Assembly (NCBI GenBank): GCA_963556255.1
Contig: OY744614.1
Coordinates: forward strand, 32,879,969 to 32,943,968
DNA: 64,000 bases
Direction: 5' to 3'
Origin: Allolobophora icterica
Lineage: Eukaryota; Annelida; Clitellata; Crassiclitellata; Lumbricidae
In this document: one piece after another, positions 42,690-53,362 of the stretch
Position numbering within the stretch: position 1 is the stretch's first letter
How the letters are laid out: each line of letters opens with the position of its first letter
Notes under the pieces: model-generated
Database searches by the model: none
What the model was told of the DNA's origin: nothing
What the model saw: the letters and a program-made list of their open reading frames with translations, nothing else
Translations under genes and position numbers: made by a program

Positions 42690-43680
42690 TGCGATGGGAG
42701 TTGATTCCAGATGGAGGGGCCGACCAGAGAGAAAGCACGACGCTGCCTAGTTGCGGTGATAGAACGAGAAACCAAGAGCTCAGCCGCAGATGAAGAGCGA
42801 AGGGCTCGGCGGCCAGTCACAAGAGAGACTCACGTAAGTAAACCGGGGCACAGCCAAGAAGGCATTGCCAGATCAACACAGCTATTCTCTAGTTGATGCG
42901 TTGCGAGATGGGAAGCCAGTGTAGTGTGTCACGTAGAGGCTGAAACAGAGGGACGATTAGGAAGGTGACCAATGAGAGGCGCAGCAGATCGAAGAAGTAC
43001 CAAGTACCAATCAAGACGAGCGGTCAGGGAAAGTGGCAGGCCCACCAGAATCGAGCAGCAATGGTCAAGTCGACCGGTGACAATTCGCGTCTACAGACGT
43101 CTACAACACTTCGTCTACAGACATTTGGCCGACCGACATTTCGCCCACTATGACGTTTCGTGTACTGACGAATTGTCGTGGAACCTCGTTCTTCCACCTT
43201 CTAGTTTTAGCTCATTTTCATCGCTCCAGCTTCTAGTTTGAACTATATTTTCATCGTTCTTCCAGCTTCTAGTTTAAGTTTTAATATGACACGTTTTCAT
43301 CGCTCATCCAGCTTCTAGTTTGACCTCTTTTTTCATCGTTCTTCCACCTTCTAGTTTTACTTCATTTTCATCGCTCTTCCAGCTTCTAGTTGAAGTTTTA
43401 GACGAAACGTCATAGTTGGCGAAAAGTCGGTCGGCCAAATGTCTGTAGACGAAGTGTCGTAGACGAAAAGTCTGTAGACGAATTGTCGTGATACCGTCAC
43501 AACTGCATGGATAAGGTTAGCTGCAGAATCATGAGATAAGGAGCGAGAGATAACCCGCAGCTGATAGCAGCAGCTCTGAGCAAGCTGATTTATATGATGG
43601 GAGAAACAGAGTTCATTATCAAGAATAATTCCCGAATCTCGGACCGAATATATATAATTGGAATAAAAATCCACAGCAGT
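42690..43680 (-). mobile_element. LINE ORF2 C-terminal remnant, split by an inverted-repeat element
   Basis: Minus-strand frames give VRDSGIILDNELCFSHHINQ, LRVISRSLSHDSAANLIHAV and then, beyond an insertion at 43082-43492, the rest of the RLDYCN-type motif and the C-terminal region down to 42690. Related to 6280-6800. Confidence 0.75.
43082..43492. mobile_element. Mutator-like inverted-repeat element
   Basis: Long inverted arms (about 43082-43190 and 43390-43492) with GTCTACAGACATTTGGCCGA motifs. An imperfect 9-bp target duplication ACCGGTGAC / ACC-GTCAC flanks it. Removing it restores the LINE reading (VVT followed by RLDHC), which confirms the insertion borders. The core holds the AGAAGCTGGA-type repeat. 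Confidence 0.75.
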
Positions 43681-43974
43681 ATGAAAATTAACCTGTATCT
43701 ACTAACCTACATAATTATGCTAAATCGTTGCGAGCTCCCAGGTGCAGATATGATCAAGCAAGGTCTCATAACTTTGTCACTTCCTCTGGAACCGCAGAAT
43801 GATGCCTGAGAAGCTTAGCGAAAAAGTGGATATATACTGTCTGTAGTTTAAAGTCAAACTCTGTTTTTAGGAAATCAATGTTTTCCCCGAGAGGGCTGGA
43901 CTATCTCATGAAGCGCTTGTGGGAAATCTGTAATCGATGGGAGCTAAGCTCCTGTAAAGAGGCGCATTTAAAAA

Positions 43975-44707
43975 CTCGCTGGCATTGTAGCCAGGTGAAA
44001 CAAGAATTAAGTCTTCGTGTTAAAGATATTTGGTAATTCCCAATATCCCATCCTCAGTCGAACCTCCACTGGCTTCAAAAGTGCTTTCATGCTTCTCTAC
44101 TTAGTTGTCCCTTTAGTGCCAAAAGAACAGTGCCGAAGAAGCACAGAACTTGGCACATATACAAGAGACTACATGCCAAATTACAATTTAAATTGATGCT
44201 TTAATCATGTGTGGTATATAAAGGGCAAAGTCCACAACATAAATTATACACTTTTTTGTACAAACAAAATTTGTACAATGTTTAGCATATAATACACAAC
44301 ATGTAATGTTCATTTGTACAACATGTAGCAGAACCTTCTTAAAGCCACTTCCAAAACCAGACCGTGGCCTGATTAAATGGCATTATAGAGTTTAGACTAA
44401 ATACACGAAGAACAACAATTTTTCATAGATGGATTATGTGTTATAATCCTGAACATTTCACTGGCTGGCTCTCAAACACTTCATCACTTCCTGATGTGAG
44501 ATTACTGCAAGGTTGACATGCCCAGTTTATTACTGTAACAACATCAAAGTGAAGAATTTTGTAGCGAACTTAGGAACACCAAATGGAGGATGGTTGTCAG
44601 AGGTATTCCGAAAAACTCTAAACCTACGGTAGATGAAAAGGTAATCCTGACTCCAAGATGTACAAGCACACAAAAAGCTAAACTGACTGTTACAGACATG
44701 ACGTCGA
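43975..44707 (-). other. 3' flank / likely 3' UTR of zinc-finger gene A
   Basis: Nearly identical by eye to 47015-47744 (gene B) and alignable to 56440-57150 (gene C) and 62205-63420 (gene D). An AATAAA on the minus strand in GTAATAAACTGGGC (44526-44531) is conserved in all four copies and is the best candidate poly(A) signal; the minisatellite would then lie inside the 3' UTR. Confidence 0.5.
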
Positions 44708-44726
44708 CTAAGAGCAGCAACGTCGA

Positions 44727-45181
44727 GTAATGGTTTCTGTGTATTCAGGTGACTCTGCAGTGGTAATTCCCAATATCCGACATCGAGTAATGGTTTCTGT
44801 GTATTCAGGTGACTCTGCAGTGGTAATTCCCAATATCCAACGTTGAGTAATGGTTTCTGTGTATTCAGGTGACTCTGCAGTGGTAATTCCCAATATCCGA
44901 CATCGAGTAATGGTTTCTGTGTATTCAGGTGACTCTGCAGTGGTAATTCCCAATATCCGACATCGAGTAATGGTTTCTGTGTATTCAGGTGACTCTGCAG
45001 TGGTAATTCCCAATATCCGACATCGAGTAATGGTTTCTGTGTATTCAGGTGACTCTGCAGTGGTAATTCCCAATATCCGACATCGAGTAATGGTTTCTGT
45101 GTATTCAGGTGACTCTGCAGTGGTAATTCCCAATATCCGACATCGAGTAATGGTTTCTGTGTATTCAGGTGACTCTGCAGT
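44727..45181. repeat. 60-bp minisatellite beside gene A, about 7.6 copies
   Basis: The unit consists of GTAATGGTTTCTGTGTATTC, AGGTGACTCTGCAGTGGTAA and TTCCCAATATCCGACATCGA. One unit ends CCAACGTTGA. Being a multiple of three it is open on both strands, but the 20-residue repeats so produced are not considered protein. Confidence 0.97.
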
Positions 45182-45249
45182 GAATGTTGATTACAGTGTC
45201 ATAGGTGTCAAATCAACCAGAAACTTTTGCATTAATCTGTCTCCGGTAC

Positions 45250-46251
45250 TCAATAAAAATAACTCAAAGGGTGCATTTCAAATAGTTCAAGAAAAGTATC
45301 TTTTCCAGGAGCATCAACGTAGTGATCAAAACAATGTTCCATAAATTCCTTTTCGATTTCAAACATTTCATCACACATTCCACAACCATAAGGTCTCGCA
45401 GTAAATTTGCTAAAATTAACACAAGCAATCGATCGATTATCGAAAAGTTGTTTTTCATCAGAAACTGGCTTAATACTCGACCGAGACGAAGAATCTCGCA
45501 TGCTGGTACATTCTGTTGATGACAACTCTTTCCCATCAAGACAGTTTTCATATTCAGCTAGTACAAGGAACCTCTTGCCTGATTGAGTCCTCTGGCACTG
45601 ACACTCTTTTGTGGAAACAACATTTTGACATGATACACATTTGTAAGAATTATCTCCACTGCATATTGTCATGTGCTTTTCGAGACTGCCATTGCATACA
45701 AATGACTTGAGACATACATTGCACTTAACTGGCTTTTCTTGAGTATGGGTGCTTGTGTGCCATTTCAAATGAATATTGTCTGCAAATGCCCTCTCACAAA
45801 CAATGCACAGATAAGGCTTTTCTCCAGTATGGGTTCTCTCATGGTAGTCCAGATGATCCTTCTGTGAAAATGATTTATGACATAAATGGCATATGTATGG
45901 TTTTTCACCAGTGTGGGTTCTTTCATGTAGTTTCAGATGACCTTTCTGTGAAAATGATCTATGACATAAATTGCATTTGTATGGTTTTTCCCCAGTGTGG
46001 GTTCTTCCATGTAGTTTCAGATGACCTTTCAGTGAAAATGATTTATGACATAAATTGCATTTGTATGGTCTTTCCCCAGAGTGGGTTATTCCATGTAGTT
46101 TCAGATGACCTTTCTGTGAAAATGATTTATGACATAAATTGCATTTGTATGGTTTTTCCCCCCTGTGGGTTCGTGTGTGATGGTCCAGTACACTCTTACA
46201 TACAAATGTTTTATGACATAAATGCAGCAAACAATACAGCTGCACAGACAT
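45250..46251 (-). CDS. C2H2 zinc-finger protein A, 5'-truncated paralogue
   Basis: Six TGEKP-linked C2H2 fingers remain complete or nearly so (for example KCNLCHKSFSQKGHLKLH), preceded by a finger cut in its first half. The shared tail follows: VSCQNV(V)STKECQCQRTQ, a Ser-rich linker, then YGCGMCDEMFEIEKEFMEHC and a FLELFEMHPLSYFY end. The nominal start lies in sequence that is not zinc finger but spacer, identical to 55653 onward. So the gene has lost its N-terminal fingers, upstream exon region and presumably its promoter. The remaining part is almost identical to gene B, which implies a recent event. Probably a nuclear DNA-binding protein in origin; now likely a pseudogene unless a new promoter is used. 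Confidence 0.75.
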   Translation of the reverse strand: MSVQLYCLLHLCHKTFVCKSVLDHHTRTHRGEKPYKCNLCHKSFSQKGHLKLHGITHSGERPYKCNLCHKSFSLKGHLKLHGRTHTGEKPYKCNLCHRSFSQKGHLKLHERTHTGEKPYICHLCHKSFSQKDHLDYHERTHTGEKPYLCIVCERAFADNIHLKWHTSTHTQEKPVKCNVCLKSFVCNGSLEKHMTICSGDNSYKCVSCQNVVSTKECQCQRTQSGKRFLVLAEYENCLDGKELSSTECTSMRDSSSRSSIKPVSDEKQLFDNRSIACVNFSKFTARPYGCGMCDEMFEIEKEFMEHCFDHYVDAPGKDTFLELFEMHPLSYFY

Positions 46252-47000
46252 TATTACAGGGACGGTTTTAGCACTTTAACGACGAGATCGAGTGCACTAA
46301 AAACGACTGGGAAACCAATGCAAGAATAAACGCGTTGGTCGATGAAATTGGAGACAGGTGCTCAGCTGGTCCTGCCAGCATGCCCATAATTAGATTGGAC
46401 CTATAAGCGTCCAGTATAGAAATATGGGTCCTATATCATAGCCCAATTTGAGCATGCTCATATACATAGGCGTAGACTCTGGGGCAGCCGGTCATGTGTC
46501 CCCAATAATTGAGGAGGGGCAATGCCCCCCAAATCCAGAGAATTTCTTCAATGTCCTCTCGTAGATAGACCACGTTTGAGGAGGAAACAATGCTGGATTA
46601 GCGTTGAAAATATAGCTCAAACAATAGAAGCTGGATAATCGATGAAAATGGAGATCAAACTAGAAACTGGATTAGCGATGAAAATGGAGATCAAACTAGA
46701 AGCTGGATTAGCGATGAAAATGGAGATCAAACTAGAAGCTCGATTAGCAATGAAAATATAGCTCAAACTAAGCTTATAGAAGCTGGATTAGCGATGAAAA
46801 TATAGCTATCAGAGAACGAACAAAAGCAAATACAGAGGTAGACATCAAAGACCAAGACTTTGAACCTCAAGACCAAGACGTTTGGTCTCAAGACCAAGAC
46901 TTTTAAAAACGAACTCGAGTGCACTCAAGACCAAGACCTTGGTCTCGAGGACAACAAGACTGGTGCTAACCTCTCCTGTAACTGAGATGCTTGAGGAGCA
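46220..47000. repeat. Spacer segment X, duplicated at 55653-56440
   Basis: About 780 bases nearly identical to 55653-56440. It includes a damaged MITE end (ATAGGCGTAGACTCTGGGG), an AGAAGCTGGAT repeat cluster and AAGACCAAGACC palindromic repeats. Confidence 0.92.
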
Positions 47001-47014
47001 TTTTAAAACTCGCT

Positions 47015-47744
47015 GGCGTTGAAGCCAGGTGAAACAAGAATTAAGTCTTCGTGTTAAAGATATTTGGTAATTCCCAATATCCTATCCTCAGTCGAACCTC
47101 CACTGGCTTCAAAAGTGCTTTCATGCTTCTCTACTTAGTTGTCCCTTTAGTGCCAAAAGAACAGTGCCGAAAAAGCACAGAACTTGGCACATATACAAGA
47201 GACTACATGCCAAATTACAATTTAAATTGATGCTTTAATCATGTGTGGTATATAAAGGGCAAAGTCCACAACATAAATTATACACTTTTTTGTACAAACA
47301 AAATTTGTACAATGTTTAGCATATAATACACAACATGTAATGTTCATTTGTACAACATGTAGCAGAACCTTCTTAAAGCCACTTCCAAAACCAGACCGTG
47401 GCCTGATTAAATGGCATTATAGAGTTTAGACTAAATACACGAAGAACAACAATTTTTCATAGATGGATTATGTGTTATAATCCTGAACATTTCACTGGCT
47501 GGCTCTCAAACACTTCATCACTTCCTGATGTGAGATTACTGCAAGGTTGACATGCCCAGTTTATTACTGTAACAACATCAAAGTGAAGAATTTTGTAGCG
47601 AACTTAGGAACACCAAATGGAGGATGGTTGTCAGAGGTATTCCGAAAAACTCTAAACCTACGGTAGATGAAAAGGTAATCCTGACTCCAAGATGTACAAG
47701 CACACAAAAAGCTAAACTGACTGTTACAGACATAACGTCGACTA
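47015..47744 (-). other. 3' flank / likely 3' UTR of zinc-finger gene B
   Basis: Counterpart of 43975-44707 with only scattered differences. Conserved AATAAA (minus) at 47560-47565. Confidence 0.5.
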
Positions 47745-47760
47745 AGAGCAGCAACGTCGA

Positions 47761-49248
47761 GTAATGGTTTCTGTGTATTCAGGTGACTCTGCAGTGGTAA
47801 TTCCCAATATCCGACATCGAGTAATGGTTTCTGTGTATTCAGGTGACTCTGCAGTGGTAATTCCCAATATCCAACGTTGAGTAATGGTTTCTGTGTATTC
47901 AGGTGACTCTGCAGTGGTAATTCCCAATATCCGACATCGAGTAATGGTTTCTGTGTATTCAGGTGACTCTGCAGTGGTAATTCCCAATATCCAACGTTGA
48001 GTAATGGTTTCTGTGTATTCAGGTGACTCTGCAGTGGTAATTCCCAATATCCGACATCGAGTAATGGTTTCTGTGTATTCAGGTGACTCTGCAGTGGTAA
48101 TTCCCAATATCCAACGTTGAGTAATGGTTTCTGTGTATTCAGGTGACTCTGCAGTGGTAATTCCCAATATCCGACATCGAGTAATGGTTTCTGTGTATTC
48201 AGGTGACTCTGCAGTGGTAATTCCCAATATCCGACATCGAGTAATGGTTTATGTGTATTCAGGTGACTCTGCAGTGGTAATTCCCAATATCCGACATCGA
48301 GTAATGGTTTCTGTGTATTCAGGTGACTCTGCAGTGGTAATTCCCAATATCAGACATCGAGTAATGGTTTCTGTGTATTCAGGTGACTCTGCAGTGGTAA
48401 TTCCCAATATCCGACATCGAGTAATGGTTTCTGTGTATTCAGGTGACTCTGCAGTGGTAATTCCCAATATCCAACATCGAGTAATGGTTTCTGTGTATTC
48501 AGGTGACTCTGCAGTGGTAATTCCCAATATCCAACATCGAGAAATGGTTTCTGTGTATTCAGGTGACTCTGCAGTGGTAATTCCCAATATCCAACATCGA
48601 GTAATGGTTTCTGTGTATTCAGGTGACTCTGCAGTGGTAATTCCCAATATCCAACGTCGAGTAATGGTTTCTGTGTATTCAGGTGACTCTGCAGTGGTAA
48701 TTCCCAATATCCGACATCGAGTAATGGTTTCTGTGTATTCAGGTGACTCTGCAGTGGTAATTCCCAATATCCAACATCGAGTAATAGTTTCTGTGTATTC
48801 AGATGACTCTGCAGCGGTAATTCCCAATATCCAACGTTGAGTAATGGTTTCTGTGTATTCAGGTGACTCTGCAGTGGTAATTCCCAATATCCGACGTCGA
48901 GTAATGGTTTCTGTGTATTCAGGTGACTCTGCAGTGGTAATTCCCAATATCCGACATCGAGTAATGGTTTCTGTGTATTCAGGTGACTCTGCAGTGGTAA
49001 TGTGAATCTAATATCCCAATATCCGACATCGAGTACTGGTTTCTGTGTATTCAGGTGACTCTGCAGTGGTAATTCCCAATATCCAACATCGAGTAATGGT
49101 TTCTGTGTATTCAGGTGACTCTGCAGTGGTAATTCCCAATATCCGACATCGAGTAATGGTTTCTGTGTATTCAGGTGACTCTGCAGTGGTAATTCCCAAT
49201 ATCCGACATCGAGTAATGGTTTCTGTGTATTCAGGTGACTCTGCAGTG
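47761..49248. repeat. 60-bp minisatellite beside gene B, about 25 copies
   Basis: Same monomer as at 44727. The first units alternate between CCGACATCGA and CCAACGTTGA endings, a 120-bp higher-order repeat; later units mix CCGACATCGA and CCAACATCGA. One unit near 49000-49020 has an 11-bp insertion (GTGAATCTAAT). The array ends in TGAATGTTGATTACAG as at gene A. Confidence 0.97.
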
Positions 49249-49315
49249 AATGTTGATTACAGTGTCATAGGTGTCAAATCAACCAGAAACTTTTGCATTA
49301 ATCTGTCTCCGGTAC

Positions 49316-51646
49316 TCAATAAAAATAACTCAAAGGGTGCATTTCAAATAGTTCAAGAAAAGTATCTTTTCCAGGAGCATCAACGTAGTGATCAAAACAA
49401 TGTTCCATAAATTCCTTTTCGATTTCAAACATTTCATCACACATTCCACAACCATAAGGTCTCGCAGTAAATTTGCTAAAATTAACACAAGCAATCGATC
49501 GATTATCGAAAAGTTGTTTTTCATCAGAAACTGGCTTAATACTCGACCGAGACGAAGAATCTCGCATGCTGGTACATTCTGTTGATGACAACTCTTTCCC
49601 ATCAAGACAGTTTTCATATTCAGCTAGTACAAGGAACCTCTTGCCTGGTTGAGTCCTCTGGCACTGACACTCTTTTGTGGAAACAACATTTTGACATGAT
49701 ACACATTTGTAAGAATTATCTCCACTGCATATTGTCATGTGCTTTTCGAGACTGCCATTGCATACAAATGACTTGAGACATACATTGCACTTAAATGGCT
49801 TTTCTTGAGTATGGGTGCTTGTGTGCCATTTCAAATGAATATTGTCTGCAAATGCCCTCTCACAAACAATGCACAGATAAGGCTTTTCTCCAGTATGGGT
49901 TCTCTCATGGTAGTCCAGATGACCCTTCCGTGAAAATGATTTATGACATAAATGGCATATGTATGGTTTTTCACCAGTGTGGGTTCTTTCATGTAGTTTC
50001 AGATGACCTTTCTGTGAAAATGATCTATGACATAAATTGCATTTGTATGGTTTTTCCCCAGTGTGGGTTATTCCATGTAGTTTCAGATGACCTTTCAGTG
50101 AAAATGATTTATGACATAAATTGCATTTGTATGGTTTTTCCCCCGTGTGGGTTCTTATGTGATGGTTCAGAACAAACTTATACGCAAATGTTTTATGGCA
50201 TAAATTGCATTTGTATGGTTTTTCTCTAGTGTGGGTTCTTCCATGTAGGTCAAGATGATCCTTCCGTGAAAATGATTTATGACATAAATTGCATATGTAT
50301 GGTTTTTCCCCAGTGTGGGTTATTCCATGTAGTTTCAGATGACCTTTCTGTGAAAATGATCTATGACATAAATTGCATTTGTATGGTTTTTCCCCCGTGT
50401 GGGTTCTTATGTGATGGTTCAGAACAAACTTATACGCAAATGTTTTATGGCATAAATTGCATTTGTATGGTTTTTCTCTTGTGTGGGTTCTTCCATGTAG
50501 GTCAAGATAATCCTTCCGTGAAAATGATTTATGACATAAATTGCATATGTATGGTTTTTCACCAGTGTGGGTTATTCCATGTAGTTTCAGATGACCTTTC
50601 TGTGAAAATGATTTATGACATAAATTGCATTTGTATGGTTTTTCCCCCCTGTGGGTTCTTATGTGATGGTTCAGAACAAACTTATACGCAAATGTTTTAT
50701 GACATAAATTGCATTTGTATGGTTTTTCCCCAGTGTGGGTTCTTCCATGTCGATTTAGAGAACTCTTCTGTGAAAATGATTTATGACATAAATTGCATTT
50801 GTATGGTTTTTCCTCAGTGTGGGTTCTTCCATGTATATTTAGAAAACTCTTCTCTAAAAAATATTTATGACATAAATTGCATTTGTATGGTTTTTCCCCA
50901 GTGTGGGTTCTTCCATGTTTGTCTAGATTACTCGTGCATGAAAATGACTTATTACATACATTACATTTGTATGGTTTTTCACCAGTGTGGGTTCTTCCAT
51001 GTATGTTTAGATGACCCTTTTGTGAAAATGATTTATGACATAAATTGCATTTGTATGGTTTTTCACCAGTGTGGGTTCTTCCATGTATGTTTAGATGACC
51101 CTTTTGTGAAAATGATTTATGACATAAATTGCATTTGTATGGTTTTTCCCCAGTGTGGGTTCTTCCATGTTTGTCTAGATTACTCGTGCGTGAAAATGAC
51201 TTATTACATACATTACATTTGTATGGTTTTTCACCAGTGTGGGTTCTTCCATGTACGTTCAGATGACTCTTTTGTGAAAATGATTTATGACATAAATTGC
51301 ATTTGTATGGTGTTTCCCCAGTGTGTGTTCTTCTATGTTGTTCTAGATGATCCTCCTGCGAAAATGATTTATGACATAAATTGCATTTGTATGGTTTTTC
51401 CCGAGTGTCGGTTCGTCTTTGTTTGTCTAGATGATCCTCCTGCGAAAATGATTTATGACATAAATTGTATCGTTTTTCTCCAGTGTGGCTTCTTGTATGG
51501 CAGTCAAGGTCACATTTACGTGCAAATGTTTTGTGGCATAAATTGCACTTGTAAGGATTTTTTTCTCCAGAGTGCATTCTTGTATGGCGTTTCAATTGAT
51601 CAATGTCTGCAAATTCTTTCCCACATAAGTCACATTTGTACTTGTT
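49316..51646 (-). CDS. C2H2 zinc-finger protein B (about 22 fingers)
   Basis: Open for 777 codons. Tandem C2H2 fingers with HTGEKPYKC linkers, about 22 intact, fill most of the protein. One near the N-terminus (RYNLCHKSFSQEDHLDKQRR) lacks the first Cys and a zinc His. The tail has KCVSCQNVVSTKECQCQR, a Ser-rich linker and YGCGMCDEMFEIEKEFMEHC. Long arrays of this kind bind DNA in the nucleus; the target is unknown. No plausible ATG opens the array: a TAA lies at 51647-51649 and finger-like remnants upstream (to about 51800) are frameshifted. So either an upstream exon splices in or the gene has decayed at its 5' end. No KRAB, SCAN or BTB domain seen. Confidence 0.85.
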   Translation of the reverse strand, partial: NKYKCDLCGKEFADIDQLKRHTRMHSGEKNPYKCNLCHKTFARKCDLDCHTRSHTGEKRYNLCHKSFSQEDHLDKQRRTDTREKPYKCNLCHKSFSQEDHLEQHRRTHTGETPYKCNLCHKSFSQKSHLNVHGRTHTGEKPYKCNVCNKSFSRTSNLDKHGRTHTGEKPYKCNLCHKSFSQKGHLNIHGRTHTGEKPYKCNLCHKSFSQKGHLNIHGRTHTGEKPYKCNVCNKSFSCTSNLDKHGRTHTGEKPYKCNLCHKYFLEKSFLNIHGRTHTEEKPYKCNLCHKSFSQKSSLNRHGRTHTGEKPYKCNLCHKTFAYKFVLNHHIRTHRGEKPYKCNLCHKSFSQKGHLKLHGITHTGEKPYICNLCHKSFSRKDYLDLHGRTHTREKPYKCNLCHKTFAYKFVLNHHIRTHTGEKPYKCNLCHRSFSQKGHLKLHGITHTGEKPYICNLCHKSFSRKDHLDLHGRTHTREKPYKCNLCHKTFAYKFVLNHHIRTHTGEKPYKCNLCHKSFSLKGHLKLHGITHTGEKPYKCNLCHRSFSQKGHLKLHERTHTGEKPYICHLCHKSFSRKGHLDYHERTHTGEKPYLCIVCERAFADNIHLKWHTSTHTQEKPFKCNVCLKSFVCNGSLEKHMTICSGDNSYKCVSCQNVVSTKECQCQRTQPGKRFLVLAEYENCLDGKELSSTECTSMRDSSSRSSIKPVSDEKQLFDNRSIACVNFSKFTARPYGCGMCDEMFEIEKEFMEHCFDHYVDAPGKDTFLELFEMHPLSYFY

Positions 51647-51649
51647 TTA

Positions 51650-51990
51650 CACAATATGGGTGGGTTCCCGTGTGAGTTTGCGATCATAATTCTGGAAATG
51701 GGTTCTCACATAAATTGCAATCTGATGGATTTTCTCTGCTCTTGGTTCTTGTATGTGCGTTCAGATAACAGTTTTGTGCAGATGTTTTGTGACATGCTTT
51801 GCACTTATTCTTAAATGGGAACTGAAACTTGTCTGTGCAAAAGTCTTGATACAAAATTCTCATTCACTGTATTTCCATACTATGATTCGTTGCAGGAATA
51901 TTTTTCATATTCTATAATCAGACCTTCTGTGATCTTGAGATCTTATAACGTTCAGATTGTATCTCAGAGGAAGAATGAGACCTAGTCAAA
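51650..51990 (-). pseudogene. Degenerate 5' fingers of gene B
   Basis: Minus-strand frames contain finger debris such as CNLCENPF and HTRTKSRE with frameshifts and stops. The homologous stretch upstream of gene C (59414-59770) is degraded in a similar way, so decay predates the duplication or the region is non-coding. Confidence 0.5.
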
Positions 51991-52152
51991 TGAACCCTTT
52001 CATTAGACGAAGACATTCAGTAATCGATCATGTAAAAGTTAACGGTTGATATGAATGCGTCCTTCCTTCCAGCTTCTTTGTTACCATACTAGTTCATAGA
52101 AGCCAGGCAACAAGTACCTCGCTGTAACCAACAGTTGTCCGAAATGGCTTGA

Positions 52153-52331
52153 CTACAAGATGACACATGTAGCACAATTGTGTGCTGACGGGGATTGGCT
52201 TTTATCTCTGGCAGTCATAGATGAAAACTTCCAAAAATTGTCCAACATTGTGCAAACGCTTTCGATGAATCGAAGACTAACTCTGGAATCACAGACTTTG
52301 AGGCAGAACACATGCACAGCTTTAGCAAACT
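52153..52331 (-). CDS. Candidate upstream exon of gene B, conserved in C
   Basis: Minus-strand frame with FCLKVCDSRVSLRFIESVCT then MLDNFWKF, ending at a stop after CATCVIL. The gene C counterpart (59976-60182) keeps the frame with mostly conservative changes (FYLKVCDSRVTLRFTESVCT). The acceptor TTTATTTCCAG precedes it in B. The VC...LDNFWKF pattern faintly recalls the C-terminal half of ZAD domains, which is speculative. It may be non-coding. Confidence 0.3.
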
Positions 52332-52399
52332 CTGGAAATAAAGAAATTCCATACTTTGAAATTGAACCAAGATCATATATAGCCATCAACAGGTTCCCC

Positions 52400-53122
52400 T
52401 GATACAGTTACTGTGAGAGCAAGTCTTGCACTCACAACTGCTCAGAGACATCGACTGATGCTTGGTCAGTAGATAGTGGCACTTAATAAATACATAAAAA
52501 TAATAATGACTGTGGGTTGTTTTGGTGCGCCATCAGTTGATGCCTTATGCGGTTGACACTGGCACCACAGAAATTGCTAATTAGTAATAATAAAGTCCCT
52601 GGTTGTTATGCCTGAAGTGAATATTGCATTTGGTAGCAGAGCTCTGTCCATGAATGGGTCAAGGTTCTGAAAACCACATGACCACAGTTTGCTACACTGT
52701 TGTTTTTTCTAGCATATGTTCTAGACTTGTGGCCATACGGTCGCTATATACCTAGGTTTTGTTCAAGCACACTTATCCTGTTTAGGTTTCCTCTGTCGTG
52801 TGTAGTACACAATCGTCCCGGACATAATCATCTTGATCTTGCATCTATAGGACATAATCTCCCCAGACAAAAACCACCCTCTGCAATTTTAGCCTATTTT
52901 TCTGCATTGCTAATTGTGTCTTTGGGTTAATCGTACCACAACAAGCAACGCTAAATGCTATTATTTTAGACGTCTAGGCATATTTGTTTATTTGGGTCTA
53001 TATAGCTGCTACCATAAGGAAACTACAACTTTAGCCTATAATGTTTTGATATTCATTATTTGATGTAACACAGACAATTGATTCATCGAATGAATTGTGC
53101 ATGCATACAATCATTGACCATC
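52400..53122. other. Upstream region of gene B, partly transposon
   Basis: 52510-52600 is a copy of the 37503-type repeat. From about 52799 the sequence has no counterpart upstream of gene C. Confidence 0.5.
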
Positions 53123-53130
53123 ACTTTATC

Positions 53131-53362
53131 CAGTGCTTTTTTCTGGAAAAAAGGTTCTGGAATGGAATAATTATGGGCGGGCTAAAATCCCGAGAAAAAC
53201 GAGATTTGGGGTTGGGGGGTCTCAATAAACACTGAAAACAGTTCAAAACACTGAAATAAAATAAAATAACTACATTATTGTTTTTATTATTAAAATAAAT
53301 AAATTATTTTTAGTACCTGAAAAAAGGTGCTGGTACGCCGTTCCGGCTGAAAAAAAGCACTG
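53131..53362. mobile_element. hAT-type MITE, family 4
   Basis: Left end CAGTGCTTTTTTCTGG and right end GGCTGAAAAAAAGCACTG are inverted repeats. Exact 8-bp target duplication ACTTTATC (53123-53130, 53363-53370). 232 bp, non-coding. Confidence 0.93.

Noticed and set aside
44708..49410. ORFs of up to 238 codons with 20-residue repeats (VMVSVYSGDSAVVIPNIRHR and the opposite strand)
   Set aside because: They follow from a 60-bp monomer being a multiple of three and lacking stops. Indel-free identity reflects recent expansion, not coding selection, and C and D lack the array.
50266..51675. Long plus-strand ORF (469 codons) with repeated MIYDINCICMVF motifs, and similar ones at 49795, 58036 and 45753
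   Set aside because: It is the antisense of the zinc-finger array; the 84-base finger period keeps the opposite strand open. No start context or family match.
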